A stretch of 64,000 nucleotides of DNA, from assembly GCA_029246705.1 (NCBI GenBank), contig JAQWMQ010000008.1, positions 281,335-345,334 of the forward strand, in the 5' to 3' direction. The notes below the pieces were generated by a model. That model had not been told where the DNA came from. It searched no databases and saw only the letters and a program-made list of their open reading frames with translations. The translations under genes were made by a program, and so were the position numbers. Below are positions 44,635-52,989 of this stretch, piece by piece. Every line of letters begins with the position of its first letter. Within the stretch, counting starts at the first letter, position 1. This DNA comes from Phycisphaerales bacterium. Its GTDB lineage: Bacteria; Planctomycetota; Phycisphaerae; Phycisphaerales; SM1A02.

Positions 44635-45686
44635 GGTACGGCCTTGTTTCCTGCTTCAAGGGTCTTCAATCGAACCTCGTCGAGGCCGAGGAACCGGGCC
44701 GCGGTGCCGCCCAGCATCTTTCGCTTCTGTTCCCGGTCGAACTCGTCCATCGAGAGAATGAGTTCTCCCGGAACCGCTTCGCCGAGGGGAAACGGGTAGT
44801 CGGAGCCGAGCGCGATCCGGTCCGCACCGTGGAGATCCACCAGGTACCGGAGTGCGGCAGGGTCATGGACCAGCGAATCGATGTAGATACGGTCGAGGTA
44901 TTCACTCGGCTTGCGATCGATGCGGGTTGCACAGAGATCCGGTCGGACGTCGAAGCCGTGATCGATTCGTCCCAGGCCGAAGGGGAAGGAGCCGCCTCCG
45001 TGGGCGAAGGCGATCCGAAGGTTCGGAAGTCTCTCGAGCACGCCGCCCATCACCACCGAGCAGATGGCGATCGCGGTCTCGGTGGGCATGCCCACCAGCC
45101 AGGGCATCCAGTGATTCTTCATGCGCTCTCGACCGAGCATGTCCCAGGGGTGCACGAAGACGCAGGCACCCAGCGCCTCCGCGGCCTCGAGGACCTCGAC
45201 GATCGAGGGGTCGTCGAGGTTCTTGTCGTCGACATGGGTGCCGATCTCGATGCCGGCCATGCCGAGTTCGCCCGTGAGTCGTTCAAGTTCGCGGATCGCC
45301 AGCTTCGGGTCCTGCAGTGGCACGGTTCCGAGTCCTATGAACCGATCGGGCCATTGGGCGACCACGCCTGCGATGTGGTCGTTCAGGATTCGCGACAGAT
45401 CCAGTGCGTCCTCCGCCTTCGACCAGTAGCTGAACATCACCGGAACGGTGGAGAGCACCTGGACGTGGACACCGTGCTGGTCACAGTCCGCCATGCGGAC
45501 CTTCGGGTCCCAGCAGTTGGACTGGATCTCCCGGAAGAAGGTGCCGTCGATCTGCATGCGTGCACAACACGGCTTGTGGTGGTCAAGCTGGAGCCAGCCT
45601 CCGTACCCGTAGCGGTCCTTCAGGTCGGGCCAGTGTTCGGGAAGGATGTGGGTGTGCAGGTCGATCAGCTGAAGAGGATCATCCAT
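44631..45686 (-). CDS. 2-Amino-3-carboxymuconate-6-semialdehyde decarboxylase (ACMSD)
   Basis: ACMSD decarboxylates ACMS to 2-aminomuconic semialdehyde, diverting the pathway from quinolinate and NAD. The protein has 351 residues from the ATG at 45686; an in-frame GTG at 45692 is also possible. As a metal-dependent amidohydrolase it shows [12 protein letters not shown] (His11, His13), the FVHPWDMLG motif, [20 protein letters not shown] and GSDYPFPLG with the metal-binding Asp. It overlaps kynU by 4 bases. The ALDH and deaminase genes of the next steps are on the facing operon. Confidence 0.92.
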   Translation of the reverse strand: MDDPLQLIDLHTHILPEHWPDLKDRYGYGGWLQLDHHKPCCARMQIDGTFFREIQSNCWDPKVRMADCDQHGVHVQVLSTVPVMFSYWSKAEDALDLSRILNDHIAGVVAQWPDRFIGLGTVPLQDPKLAIRELERLTGELGMAGIEIGTHVDDKNLDDPSIVEVLEAAEALGACVFVHPWDMLGRERMKNHWMPWLVGMPTETAIAICSVVMGGVLERLPNLRIAFAHGGGSFPFGLGRIDHGFDVRPDLCATRIDRKPSEYLDRIYIDSLVHDPAALRYLVDLHGADRIALGSDYPFPLGEAVPGELILSMDEFDREQKRKMLGGTAARFLGLDEVRLKTLEAGNKAVP

Positions 45687-45707
45687 GGCCACGGACCCCG
45701 GATTCGG

Positions 45708-46325
45708 TCATTTGAGTTCCTCGGGCATGACGTAGGGCCCCGGTACCGGTACCCGTGTTCCGCACTGTCCGCACGTGGATCGTTCCGGGTCGTCCCAGAA
45801 TGCCTGCATCGCATCGCGGAAGGCCTCGACGATGTCGGGGCAGTCGAATTCATTGTCGTGAACCAGAGCGTTGCACTTCTCGCAGTAGAAGAGCTGGTGT
45901 TCGAGTTCGCCCGGCGGTCGTCTTCGCTCGATGACCATGCCGAGGGTGCCTTCGGGTCGACAGGGGGCGTGCGGCACGTTCGGTGGAATGAAGAAGGTCT
46001 CGCCTTCGTGGACGACATGGTCCACGATCATTCCGTTCTCGTAGGTCTTCACCACGATGTCGCCGGTCAGCTGGATGAAGAACTCCTCGGAGTTCGTCTT
46101 GTGAAAGTCGTTACGTGCATTCGGCCCGGCGATGAGCATCACGAAGAAGTCGGCGCCGCTGTAGAGGTACTTGTTTCCAACCGGTGGCTTGAACGATTCC
46201 TTGTTCTGCATCACCCAGTTCATCAGGTGGACCGGTGAGCTGACCGAACCGTCCGGCTCGACTCCGTTCGGTGTTGACATGACGTCCTCCCCTTCGGCTC
46301 TTGCTTGAGCACTGGTGGTGTACAT
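45708..46325 (-). CDS. 3-Hydroxyanthranilate 3,4-dioxygenase
   Basis: This Fe(II) cupin dioxygenase opens the ring of 3-hydroxyanthranilate to ACMS. Core motifs: MNWVMQNKESFKPPVGNK, the Fe ligands in NDFHKTNSEEFFIQLTGD (His, Glu) and PPNVPHAPCRP (His). The C-terminal Cys pairs CEKC and CGQC form the rubredoxin-like second metal site seen in bacterial enzymes. The ATG at 46325 has AAGGAGGA upstream (205 residues); the ATG at 46280 (MSTPN) has GGGGAGG 5 bases away and may be the true start (190 residues). First gene of the minus-strand operon; the promoter lies before 46426. Confidence 0.93.
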   Translation of the reverse strand: MYTTSAQARAEGEDVMSTPNGVEPDGSVSSPVHLMNWVMQNKESFKPPVGNKYLYSGADFFVMLIAGPNARNDFHKTNSEEFFIQLTGDIVVKTYENGMIVDHVVHEGETFFIPPNVPHAPCRPEGTLGMVIERRRPPGELEHQLFYCEKCNALVHDNEFDCPDIVEAFRDAMQAFWDDPERSTCGQCGTRVPVPGPYVMPEELK

Positions 46326-46426
46326 GTGACTGGTCCTCCTTGGTGCGTGGGTTCGCACATCGAATGCCTGCTTGTCGCGGTAGATTCTACACCTCGCAGG
46401 CCAAACGAGTTTGATAGACTTCGTGC

Positions 46427-46948
46427 ATGAATCAACTCCGTCATGTCGTACTTCCGGCGCTTGTCCTGCTGACAGCTTGTTCAACGGGTCCGGAACCGGT
46501 CAAGCCCCAGCCCCAGGTCATCAGTGAAGGGGTGGCCGAGGTGACGGTTCGTGTTCATGGAGTCACCGACACCCGCGGCATGATCCATTGCGGCATGTTC
46601 AGTGACCCTGACGACTGGCTCTCGGCCGAGGTCGACTACGCGAAGAGCATGCCCGTCGGCGAGAAGGGCGAAGTCGTCGAGCTCGTGATCCCGAACGTCG
46701 CGTCAGGGGTCTACGCCTTCAGCCTCTACCAGGATCTCGAAGGCAACAACACGCTCAGTCGAAACAGCTTCGGTATCCCGACCGATCCCTGGGGGATGTC
46801 CAATGATGCCCTCGGCAACTTCGGGCCACCGAGCTTCGAGTCATCCGCCGTCATCATCGAGCCGCCATCGATCACGATCGACATCACCCTCCGCGAGGGA
46901 CTGGGCCTGGACTTCGAGCCGGCGACGAATCAACCCTTCGACGTCTGA
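46427..46948 (+). CDS. DUF2141 lipoprotein
   Basis: The protein is 173 residues. The N-terminus is a lipoprotein signal (VVLPALVLLTACS, lipobox LTAC). The DUF2141 domain is recognised by EVTVRVHGVTDTRGMIHCGMF, and FSLYQDLEGNNTLSRNSFGIPTDPWGMSND. DUF2141 proteins are periplasmic or outer-membrane proteins of unknown function. It is divergent from the kynurenine operon with ~100 bases between starts; the region carries both promoters. A 17-bp duplication lies at its stop codon. Confidence 0.85.
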   Translation: MNQLRHVVLPALVLLTACSTGPEPVKPQPQVISEGVAEVTVRVHGVTDTRGMIHCGMFSDPDDWLSAEVDYAKSMPVGEKGEVVELVIPNVASGVYAFSLYQDLEGNNTLSRNSFGIPTDPWGMSNDALGNFGPPSFESSAVIIEPPSITIDITLREGLGLDFEPATNQPFDV

Positions 46949-46969
46949 ATGCCTTCGACGTCTGAATGC
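46936..46969. repeat. 17-bp perfect tandem duplication
   Basis: CTTCGACGTCTGAATGC occurs at 46936-46952 and again at 46953-46969. The first copy contains the last codons and stop of the DUF2141 gene. It is probably a recent slippage duplication; the second copy is outside both neighbouring genes. Confidence 0.85.
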
Positions 46970-46973
46970 GCTT

Positions 46974-47501
46974 TCAGCGTTCCACGAGCCTTCGAGGTTC
47001 GTTGACGTCCGACTCCGACGCATCCGGGTAGGGCAGGGAGCTGGAATCCGTCGGCAGGTCGAGTTCGCGACGACAGTTCTGGATCATCTCGAGACGACGA
47101 CGGATCGACTGCAGCGAGGAGAAGTCCTCGCGACGTCTTCGATGGGTCTTGGCGATCACATCGGCTTCCATCCGGCTGCGCAGGTTGTCGGGCAGGGCGC
47201 CTTCGATCTCCGCAAGCGATTCAAGGGCAAGGTCCTCGATGAGCAGGCAGGTGATCGTCTCTTCCGACTGCTGTTCGAGCTCGTCGAGAAGCTGCCGGAT
47301 CCGATCCCTGCGTTCATCCGCGGTGTTGCGCATCATCGATAGCTGGACTTCGCGTGCTCTCAGCTTCTTGTTGAGGTCGGGCAGGGTCCCGATCTTCCTG
47401 AGCTGCCTGCGTAGCAGTACCGCAGCCGTACCGAAGGCGATGCCTCCGCCCAGCAACAGGCCCGCGAGAGCCAGAAAGAAACCTGTCTGCAGTGAATCCA
47501 T
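46974..47501 (-). CDS. Single-TM coiled-coil-like protein
   Basis: The protein has 175 residues from the ATG at 47501 (TGGAG ten bases upstream); the frame is open to 47570. An N-terminal TM helix (LQTGFFLALAGLLLGGGIAFGTAAVLL) is followed by a long charged helical region (LNKKLRAREVQLSMMRN, DRIRQLLDELEQQSEETITC), likely a coiled coil. Topology suggests a membrane anchor with a cytoplasmic helical stalk. No family recognised. It is convergent with the DUF2141 gene and divergent from the nine-gene envelope operon, with ~150 bases for two promoters. Confidence 0.55.
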   Translation of the reverse strand: MDSLQTGFFLALAGLLLGGGIAFGTAAVLLRRQLRKIGTLPDLNKKLRAREVQLSMMRNTADERRDRIRQLLDELEQQSEETITCLLIEDLALESLAEIEGALPDNLRSRMEADVIAKTHRRRREDFSSLQSIRRRLEMIQNCRRELDLPTDSSSLPYPDASESDVNEPRRLVER

Positions 47502-47649
47502 CGAAACGCGTCTCCAGGGGAAAGGTTCTTCCCGGGGTCCAAAATAGGACTTCGGCATTTCGAATTCCATGGTTGATTCGAGAAAGGAGAATCGGTGAAT
47601 TCTGCCCCGAAATCAGGCAGGATCCCGCTTCTACCCCTACCTTGGGGGC

Positions 47650-48132
47650 ATGGCCACCGAGTCCATGGAACACAGCCGTTCGACCCCCTCAGAGGGCCTT
47701 GCAGACGAGGTGGTCTGGGTCACGTCACCTGCGCGCAGGCAACCCGGTCTGGCGATCGTCGTGCTCCTGGTCCTGATCGCGATCGGAGTGCTGGTCGCCT
47801 TGATCGCCGGCGACTGGATCTGGGGCGCCCTCGGCGTGGTCTTTCTCTTCGCGACCTTGAGCCGCTTCTATCTTCCCAGTCGGTTGTCCATCTCGACCCG
47901 GGGCATTCGCGCCGAGTTTCCACTCCGGACCCGACGAGCTGACTGGAATCAGATCAAGTGGATCCGCCACGACGATCGGGGTGCCTTGGTCCGGCTTCGA
48001 TCACGCAGCCTCCTCCGCAGCTCGGAATTCACCATGCTCTTCAGCGACCACCCTCACGAGGCAATCGACGCACTGAAGCGCTTCGCTCCGGCCGAGCTCC
48101 TTCGAGCATCTTCCGACCAGGAGTCCTCATGA
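47650..48132 (+). CDS. Membrane protein with PH-like domain, first gene of the envelope operon
   Basis: The protein is 160 residues. After a ~30-residue hydrophilic head come two TM helices (LAIVVLLVLIAIGVLVALIAG and WGALGVVFLFATLSRFYL) and then a beta-rich ~75-residue domain (RLSISTRGIRAEFPLRTRRADWNQIKWIRHDDRGALVRL) resembling the small bPH-like domains of bacterial membrane proteins. It overlaps the next gene by 4 bases (ATGA at 48129). Coupled translation suggests a link to the nine-gene set that follows. The bPH assignment is by eye. Confidence 0.6.
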   Translation: MATESMEHSRSTPSEGLADEVVWVTSPARRQPGLAIVVLLVLIAIGVLVALIAGDWIWGALGVVFLFATLSRFYLPSRLSISTRGIRAEFPLRTRRADWNQIKWIRHDDRGALVRLRSRSLLRSSEFTMLFSDHPHEAIDALKRFAPAELLRASSDQESS

Positions 48133-48557
48133 GCCTCAGGAAGCAACTTGCCGAGCGGTTCAAGCATGCCTTCGCCTTCGAGAAGATCGAGGATTTCGAC
48201 CCCGACGAGCGTGAGCAGGAATTGATCGAGGTGGTCTGCCAGGAAGTGGTCAAACGCGGCATGGCAACGCCCGCAACCCTTTTCCTCGAGTCGACCCGGC
48301 CCCTGAACTACGTGGGAAGCCAGACCATGGTCTTCTTCGAACCGGTGATGCGCGCGGTGCTCAGGCAGCCAGACGCATGGAAGCGATTCTCGAAGATTCT
48401 GGAGCATCGGGGTTCGATCGAGTACCTTTGCCGACGCATCGAAGCGCTTGATCAGGCACGTTCCAGCAAGCGATCAGCCTCCAAAAAAGGCTCCATCGAC
48501 CCACCAGAGCAGGAATCCGAGCATCCCCGGAAGCCCGACGAGACCAATTCACCATGA
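48129..48557 (+). CDS. Hypothetical helical protein of envelope operon
   Basis: The protein has 142 residues from the ATG at 48129. The sequence is mostly alpha-helical and charged: LAERFKHAFAFEKIEDFD, RGMATPATLFLESTRPLNYVG and FSKILEHRGSIEYLCRRIEALDQA. The last ~35 residues are hydrophilic and disordered-looking. It has no TM or signal, so it would be cytoplasmic. Overlaps of 4 bases on both sides (with the previous gene and with the ATPase gene) show it is an integral member of the operon. Function unknown. Confidence 0.65.
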   Translation: MSLRKQLAERFKHAFAFEKIEDFDPDEREQELIEVVCQEVVKRGMATPATLFLESTRPLNYVGSQTMVFFEPVMRAVLRQPDAWKRFSKILEHRGSIEYLCRRIEALDQARSSKRSASKKGSIDPPEQESEHPRKPDETNSP

Positions 48558-50410
48558 GCAGTGCTTCTCCCGACATCCCCGCCTCGGTCAAGGTCATCCT
48601 GGCCACCGACTGCGGGTCCACCACGACCAAGGCGATCATGATCGAGCAGGTCGATGGCGTCTTTCGCCAGACCTGGCGTGGCGAGGCCCCGACGACCGTC
48701 GAGGAACCCTTCGCCAACGTGACGGTGGGGGTCTTGAACGCCCTGACCGAGATCCAGGAGGTCTCCGGGCGCCGTCTGCTCGACGATGACGGTCAGATCA
48801 TCCGGCCGGCCACCGCCGATGCCGGCTGCGACATCTACATCTCGACCTCCTCCGCCGGTGGCGGCCTCCAGATGATGGTCGCCGGCGTGGTCCGGGAGAT
48901 GACCGCGGCCAGTGCCAAGCGTGCTGCCCTGGGTGCGGGTGCGATCGTGATGGACACCATCGCCTCCAACGACAAGCGCCGCCCCCACGAACAGATCCAG
49001 CGCATCCGCGAGCTCCGCCCCGACATGGTGCTGATCTCCGGCGGCACCGATGGTGGAGACACCAAGAAGGTGACCGAGATCGCCGAGTTGATCGCTCCGG
49101 CCAAGCCACGGCCGCGTTTCGGCAAGTCCTACGAGCTTCCGATCATCTTTGCGGGCAACGTGAAGGCGCAATCGGAGATGAAACGGGTCTTCGGCGATGG
49201 CGGATTCGACCTGAAGATCACCGACAACCTGCGTCCGTCGCTCGAACAGGAGAACCTGGGCCCGGCCCGGGACATGATCCACGACGTCTTCCTCGAGCAC
49301 GTGATGGCGCACGCCCCCGGGTACGACAAGCTCATGTCGATCACCGACGCACCGATCATGCCGACCCCGGGCGCGGTGGGGGACATCCTCCAGACGATCG
49401 CCAAGGGACGCGGCATCAATGCGGTCGGCGTCGACATCGGTGGCGCGACCACCGACGTCTTCAGCGTCTTCGACGGCACCTTCAACCGAACGGTCAGCGC
49501 GAACCTCGGGATGAGCTATTCGATCTCGAACGTCTGTGCCGAAGCCACCCTGCCGACCATCCTGCGCTGGGTCCACATCGACATGGACGAACGCGAGCTT
49601 CGCAACCGCGTCAAGAACAAGATGATCCGCCCGACCACCATCCCGCAGACCCTCGAGGCGCTGGTGTTCGAACAGGCGGTCGCCCGCGAGGCCCTGCGAC
49701 TCGCCTACAAGCAGCACAAGGAATTCGCGACGACCCTCAAGGGGGTCCAGCAGCAGCGCACCGTCGGCGACACCTTCAGTCAGCAGTCCGGTGGCGAGAC
49801 GATCGTCGACAGCATGAAGCTCGACCTCCTGGTCGCTTCCGGTGGCGTGCTGAGTCATGCCCCGCGGATGCACCAGACCGCGATGCTCCTGATCGACGCG
49901 TTCGAACCGGAGGGCATCACCGAACTCGCCAAGGACTCGATCTTCATGATGCCCCACCTCGGGGTGCTGGCGTCAGTGCACGAAACCGCGGCGATGGAGG
50001 TCTTCGAGCGCGACTGTCTGGTCTTCCTGGGCACCTGCGTCGCTCCGAAGGGGCTCGGCAAACCCGGAAAGACCTGTTTTTCATGGTCTCTCGATGGTGG
50101 CGCCCGAGGCTCCGGCGAGCTTCAGTTCGGCGACATCGAGCTGGTCGAACTCGGCCCGGACGAGACCGCCGAGATCGAGATCAAGCCGGCACGCGGCTTC
50201 GACGTCGGTGCCGGCAACGGCAAGGTGGTCAAGCAGACCATCCGCGGCGGCACCGTCGGGGTCATCCTCGATGCGCGTGGTCGCGCCCTCGCCCTGCCCG
50301 AGGAACGAAGCGCCTGCCAGGCCGCGATGTCCCGGGTCATCGATCAGATCGGACTCTATCCCGAGCCCGCTGCAGAAGCGGTCGCTCAGACAAGCGGGAG
50401 CACACGCTGA
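48554..50410 (+). CDS. Actin-fold ATPase of the glutamate-mutase-L (GlmL) family
   Basis: The protein is 618 residues. Two phosphate-binding loops of the actin/Hsp70 (ASKHA) fold are visible: ATDCGSTTTKAIMIE near the N-terminus, and VGVDIGGATTDVFSVFDG in the middle. Other blocks: YISTSSAGGGLQMMVAGVVREMTA and LISGGTDGGDTKKVTEIAEL. This matches the 'glutamate mutase L' family, named for its place next to glutamate mutase genes. No mutase gene lies in this window, so the family name is misleading here. It overlaps neighbours at both ends (4 bases; 1 base). It probably powers or regulates the operon's membrane complex. Confidence 0.8.
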   Translation: MSSASPDIPASVKVILATDCGSTTTKAIMIEQVDGVFRQTWRGEAPTTVEEPFANVTVGVLNALTEIQEVSGRRLLDDDGQIIRPATADAGCDIYISTSSAGGGLQMMVAGVVREMTAASAKRAALGAGAIVMDTIASNDKRRPHEQIQRIRELRPDMVLISGGTDGGDTKKVTEIAELIAPAKPRPRFGKSYELPIIFAGNVKAQSEMKRVFGDGGFDLKITDNLRPSLEQENLGPARDMIHDVFLEHVMAHAPGYDKLMSITDAPIMPTPGAVGDILQTIAKGRGINAVGVDIGGATTDVFSVFDGTFNRTVSANLGMSYSISNVCAEATLPTILRWVHIDMDERELRNRVKNKMIRPTTIPQTLEALVFEQAVAREALRLAYKQHKEFATTLKGVQQQRTVGDTFSQQSGGETIVDSMKLDLLVASGGVLSHAPRMHQTAMLLIDAFEPEGITELAKDSIFMMPHLGVLASVHETAAMEVFERDCLVFLGTCVAPKGLGKPGKTCFSWSLDGGARGSGELQFGDIELVELGPDETAEIEIKPARGFDVGAGNGKVVKQTIRGGTVGVILDARGRALALPEERSACQAAMSRVIDQIGLYPEPAAEAVAQTSGSTR

Positions 50411-51540
50411 TGGCCAAGGCCTACACCCCCGGACTCAAGGTCACCGCGTCGACCCACCACGAAGCGCATCGCGTCCTGCCCATTCCGGGCGAGGTCAAGG
50501 TCGCCGAAGGGGACACGGTCGAAGCCGACACCGTGGTCGCCGAGACCTTCATGGATGGTGACATCACGCCGCTGAACGTCGCGAACCTCCTGTCCGCCCA
50601 GCCGGGCGACGTGCCCGAGCTGATGCTCAAGAAGGAAGGTGACGCGGTCGAGAAGGACGAACCCATCGCTCGCAGCAAGGGCGTCTTCGGCATGTTCAAG
50701 GCCGAATGTCGTGCGCCGGCCAGCGGCACCCTGGAGACGGTCTCCTCCACCACCGGTCAGATCATGATCCGAGGTGCCTCGATTCCCGTTCAGGTGAAGG
50801 CGTACCTGCCCGGCCGGGTCCTCGAGGTCCTGCCGGCGGAAGGCGTCATCATCGAGAACGAAGTCGCCCTCATCCAGGGCATCTTCGGAATCGGAGGCGA
50901 GACCTCCGGCACGATCATGATGGCCTGCAGCGCCCATGACGAGGAACTCGATGCGCCGGCGATCACCCCGGAGATGTCCGGGGCGGTGGTCATCGGTGGC
51001 GCCAGAATGACCGCGGCGGCGATCGAAAAGGCCAGGGAGGTCGGTGTGGCGGCCGTGGTTTCGGGTGGTATCGACGATTCCGACCTCCGGGAGATCCTCG
51101 GCTACGACCTCGGCGTTGCGATCACCGGCACCGAGAAGCTGGGCATAACGGTGGTGGTCACCGAGGGCTTCGGCGAGATCGGCATGGCCAAGCGAACCTT
51201 CGAACTGCTTCAGGCTCGTTCCGGCCGGATGGCATCCGTCAATGGTGCCACCCAGATCAGGGCGGGCGTGATGCGTCCTGAGATCCTGATTCCCCTGGAA
51301 GCCGGCAAGACCGCTGATAGCGAGGAAACAAATCACACCGAAAGCGGTGTTCTGGAGCTTGGAACGCCGATCAGGGTCATTCGCGACCCGTACTTCGGAC
51401 TGATTGGTACCGTAGCGGCGCTTCCCGAGTCTCCCCAGGTGTTGGGCTCGGGTTCAAAATCGAGGGTGCTTGATGTCGCCCTCGAGTCCGGAGATACGGT
51501 TACCGTACCCCGAGCGAACGTGGAACTCATCGAGACCTGA
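50410..51540 (+). CDS. Barrel-sandwich plus KOW-like protein of envelope operon
   Basis: The protein has 376 residues; its ATG overlaps the TGA of the ATPase gene (TGATG). The first ~170 residues are beta-rich with GEVKVAEGDTVEADTVVAE and CRAPASGTLETVSSTTG, resembling lipoyl/biotinyl-like barrel-sandwich domains, but no lipoyl or biotinyl Lys motif is visible. A middle domain reads GAVVIGGARMTAAAIEKARE and VAITGTEKLGITVVVTEGFG. The C-terminal ~60 residues (GTPIRVIRDPYFGLIGTVAALP) look like a KOW/SH3 barrel. No signal or TM, so it is cytosolic; it may bind the ATPase. No named family recognised. Confidence 0.7.
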   Translation: MAKAYTPGLKVTASTHHEAHRVLPIPGEVKVAEGDTVEADTVVAETFMDGDITPLNVANLLSAQPGDVPELMLKKEGDAVEKDEPIARSKGVFGMFKAECRAPASGTLETVSSTTGQIMIRGASIPVQVKAYLPGRVLEVLPAEGVIIENEVALIQGIFGIGGETSGTIMMACSAHDEELDAPAITPEMSGAVVIGGARMTAAAIEKAREVGVAAVVSGGIDDSDLREILGYDLGVAITGTEKLGITVVVTEGFGEIGMAKRTFELLQARSGRMASVNGATQIRAGVMRPEILIPLEAGKTADSEETNHTESGVLELGTPIRVIRDPYFGLIGTVAALPESPQVLGSGSKSRVLDVALESGDTVTVPRANVELIET

Positions 51541-51588
51541 TCAACCGGGGCGGCACGCCCCTCCTGCAGTCTCGACAAGGATTCATTC

Positions 51589-52977
51589 ATGAGCAGAGTC
51601 GGTCTTCGATCCGTCCTCATCCTCACGACCCTGTGCACGCTTTGTGCCTCCGGTGTCGTGGTTGCGGCGATGGCATCGAATTCCGCCGCCGCCCCGCCTG
51701 AACCGCCCACCAACCTGATCGCCGTCGACAAGCCCTGGGATGGCGGTGGCGTGGTCGAGCTCGAGTGGACCGCTTCGGTGACGCCCGACATCAAGGGCTA
51801 CGAGGTCTTCGTGCACCAGATGGTGTCGCCGCTGGTCGGTGAGCTCGAAACCAACATGCAGGCCGATGCGGAAGCCGAGGACCAGACCCAGGAGATCCTC
51901 GAAGGCGAGGGCGTCGCGCCCGAGGACGCCGACCAACAAGCCCGGGTCGAGGCGGAAAACGATGTCACCCTGACCACCAACGAGCCCGAATGGACCTCGA
52001 TGGGCATCGTGCTCGGCAACGAGCTGGCCTACACGGCGACCGGCCTCGACAAGGCCACGCCCTACGTCTTCATGGTCCGCACGATCGGCGCGGACAGCAC
52101 CGCCTCGGCGAATTCCAACATCACCACGCAACTGATCCCCGTGGCAGCCTGGTTCGATGGCGAGAAACTGCCGCTCTTCTGCATTCTCGGGGTGATCTGC
52201 GGGGCGGTCTTCCTCTTCGTGTTGCTGGCCCGAAACGGCATGCCGATGAAGATCCGAACCATTGCCGGACTGAAGGCGGTCGACGAGGCGGTCGGGCGCG
52301 CCACCGAGATGGGTCGTTCCATCCTCTACATCAACGGCATCCAGGACATGGACGACCTCCAGACCGTGGCGGGTGTCACCGTGCTCGGCCACGTTGCCAA
52401 GACCGCTGCCGAGTACGACGCGAAGATCGAGGTCCCGACCAGTCGCTCACTGGTGATGACCGCGGCACGCGAAACCGTGCAGGCGTCCTACTTCACCGCC
52501 GCGCGACCCGATGCCTACAACCCCGACCTGATCTACTACGTGACCGACGAACAGTTCGGCTTCGTGGCGTATGTCTCGGGGATGATGACCCGTGAGAAGC
52601 CCGCCGCCTGTTTCTACATGGGTGCGTTCTTCGCCGAGAGTCTCATCCTCGCCGAGACCGGCAACTCGGTCGGTGCGATCCAGATCGCCGGTACCGCCCA
52701 GCCCAGCCAGCTGCCCTTCTTCGTCGCGGCCTGTGACTACACGCTGATCGGCGAGGAGTTCTTCGCCGCCAGTGCCTACCTCTCCGGGCAGCCTGATCAA
52801 CTCGGCAGCCTCAAGGGCCAGGACGTCGGCAAGATCCTGGTCGGGATCCTGATCATCATCGGGGTGACCCTCGCGACCATCGCCTCCGCGACCGCCAGCG
52901 CCCCCGGTCTGGCCGGTCTGCACGAGTCGATGACCTCTGCCGTCGATTTTCTCGTCAACACGATCCTGGGAAGCTGA
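51589..52977 (+). CDS. FN3-TM-DUF6754 membrane protein
   Basis: The protein is 462 residues. The signal (VLILTTLCTLCASGVVVAAMA) is followed by an extracytoplasmic FN3 domain (PPTNLIAVDKPWDGGGVVELEW, TPYVFMVRTIGADSTASANSN) with a ~60-residue acidic insertion. A TM helix (LPLFCILGVICGAVFLFVLLA) leads to the DUF6754 domain: MGRSILYINGIQDMDDLQTV, IEVPTSRSLVMTAARETVQ, ETGNSVGAIQIAGTAQPSQLP. A C-terminal TM helix (ILVGILIIIGVTLATIA) follows. The FN3 part would face the periplasm and DUF6754 the cytoplasm. DUF6754 has no known function. 48 bases after the previous gene. Confidence 0.8.
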   Translation: MSRVGLRSVLILTTLCTLCASGVVVAAMASNSAAAPPEPPTNLIAVDKPWDGGGVVELEWTASVTPDIKGYEVFVHQMVSPLVGELETNMQADAEAEDQTQEILEGEGVAPEDADQQARVEAENDVTLTTNEPEWTSMGIVLGNELAYTATGLDKATPYVFMVRTIGADSTASANSNITTQLIPVAAWFDGEKLPLFCILGVICGAVFLFVLLARNGMPMKIRTIAGLKAVDEAVGRATEMGRSILYINGIQDMDDLQTVAGVTVLGHVAKTAAEYDAKIEVPTSRSLVMTAARETVQASYFTAARPDAYNPDLIYYVTDEQFGFVAYVSGMMTREKPAACFYMGAFFAESLILAETGNSVGAIQIAGTAQPSQLPFFVAACDYTLIGEEFFAASAYLSGQPDQLGSLKGQDVGKILVGILIIIGVTLATIASATASAPGLAGLHESMTSAVDFLVNTILGS

Positions 52978-52989
52978 GGAAGGACCCCG

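Noticed and set aside
44829..46238. Long plus-strand frame across the ACMSD and 3-HAO genes
   Set aside because: It is antisense to two well-identified enzymes and shows no domain.
48452..49957. Long minus-strand frame opposite the GlmL-type ATPase
   Set aside because: The sequence is His/Asp/Gly-rich antisense of a clear ATPase; no start signal or family.
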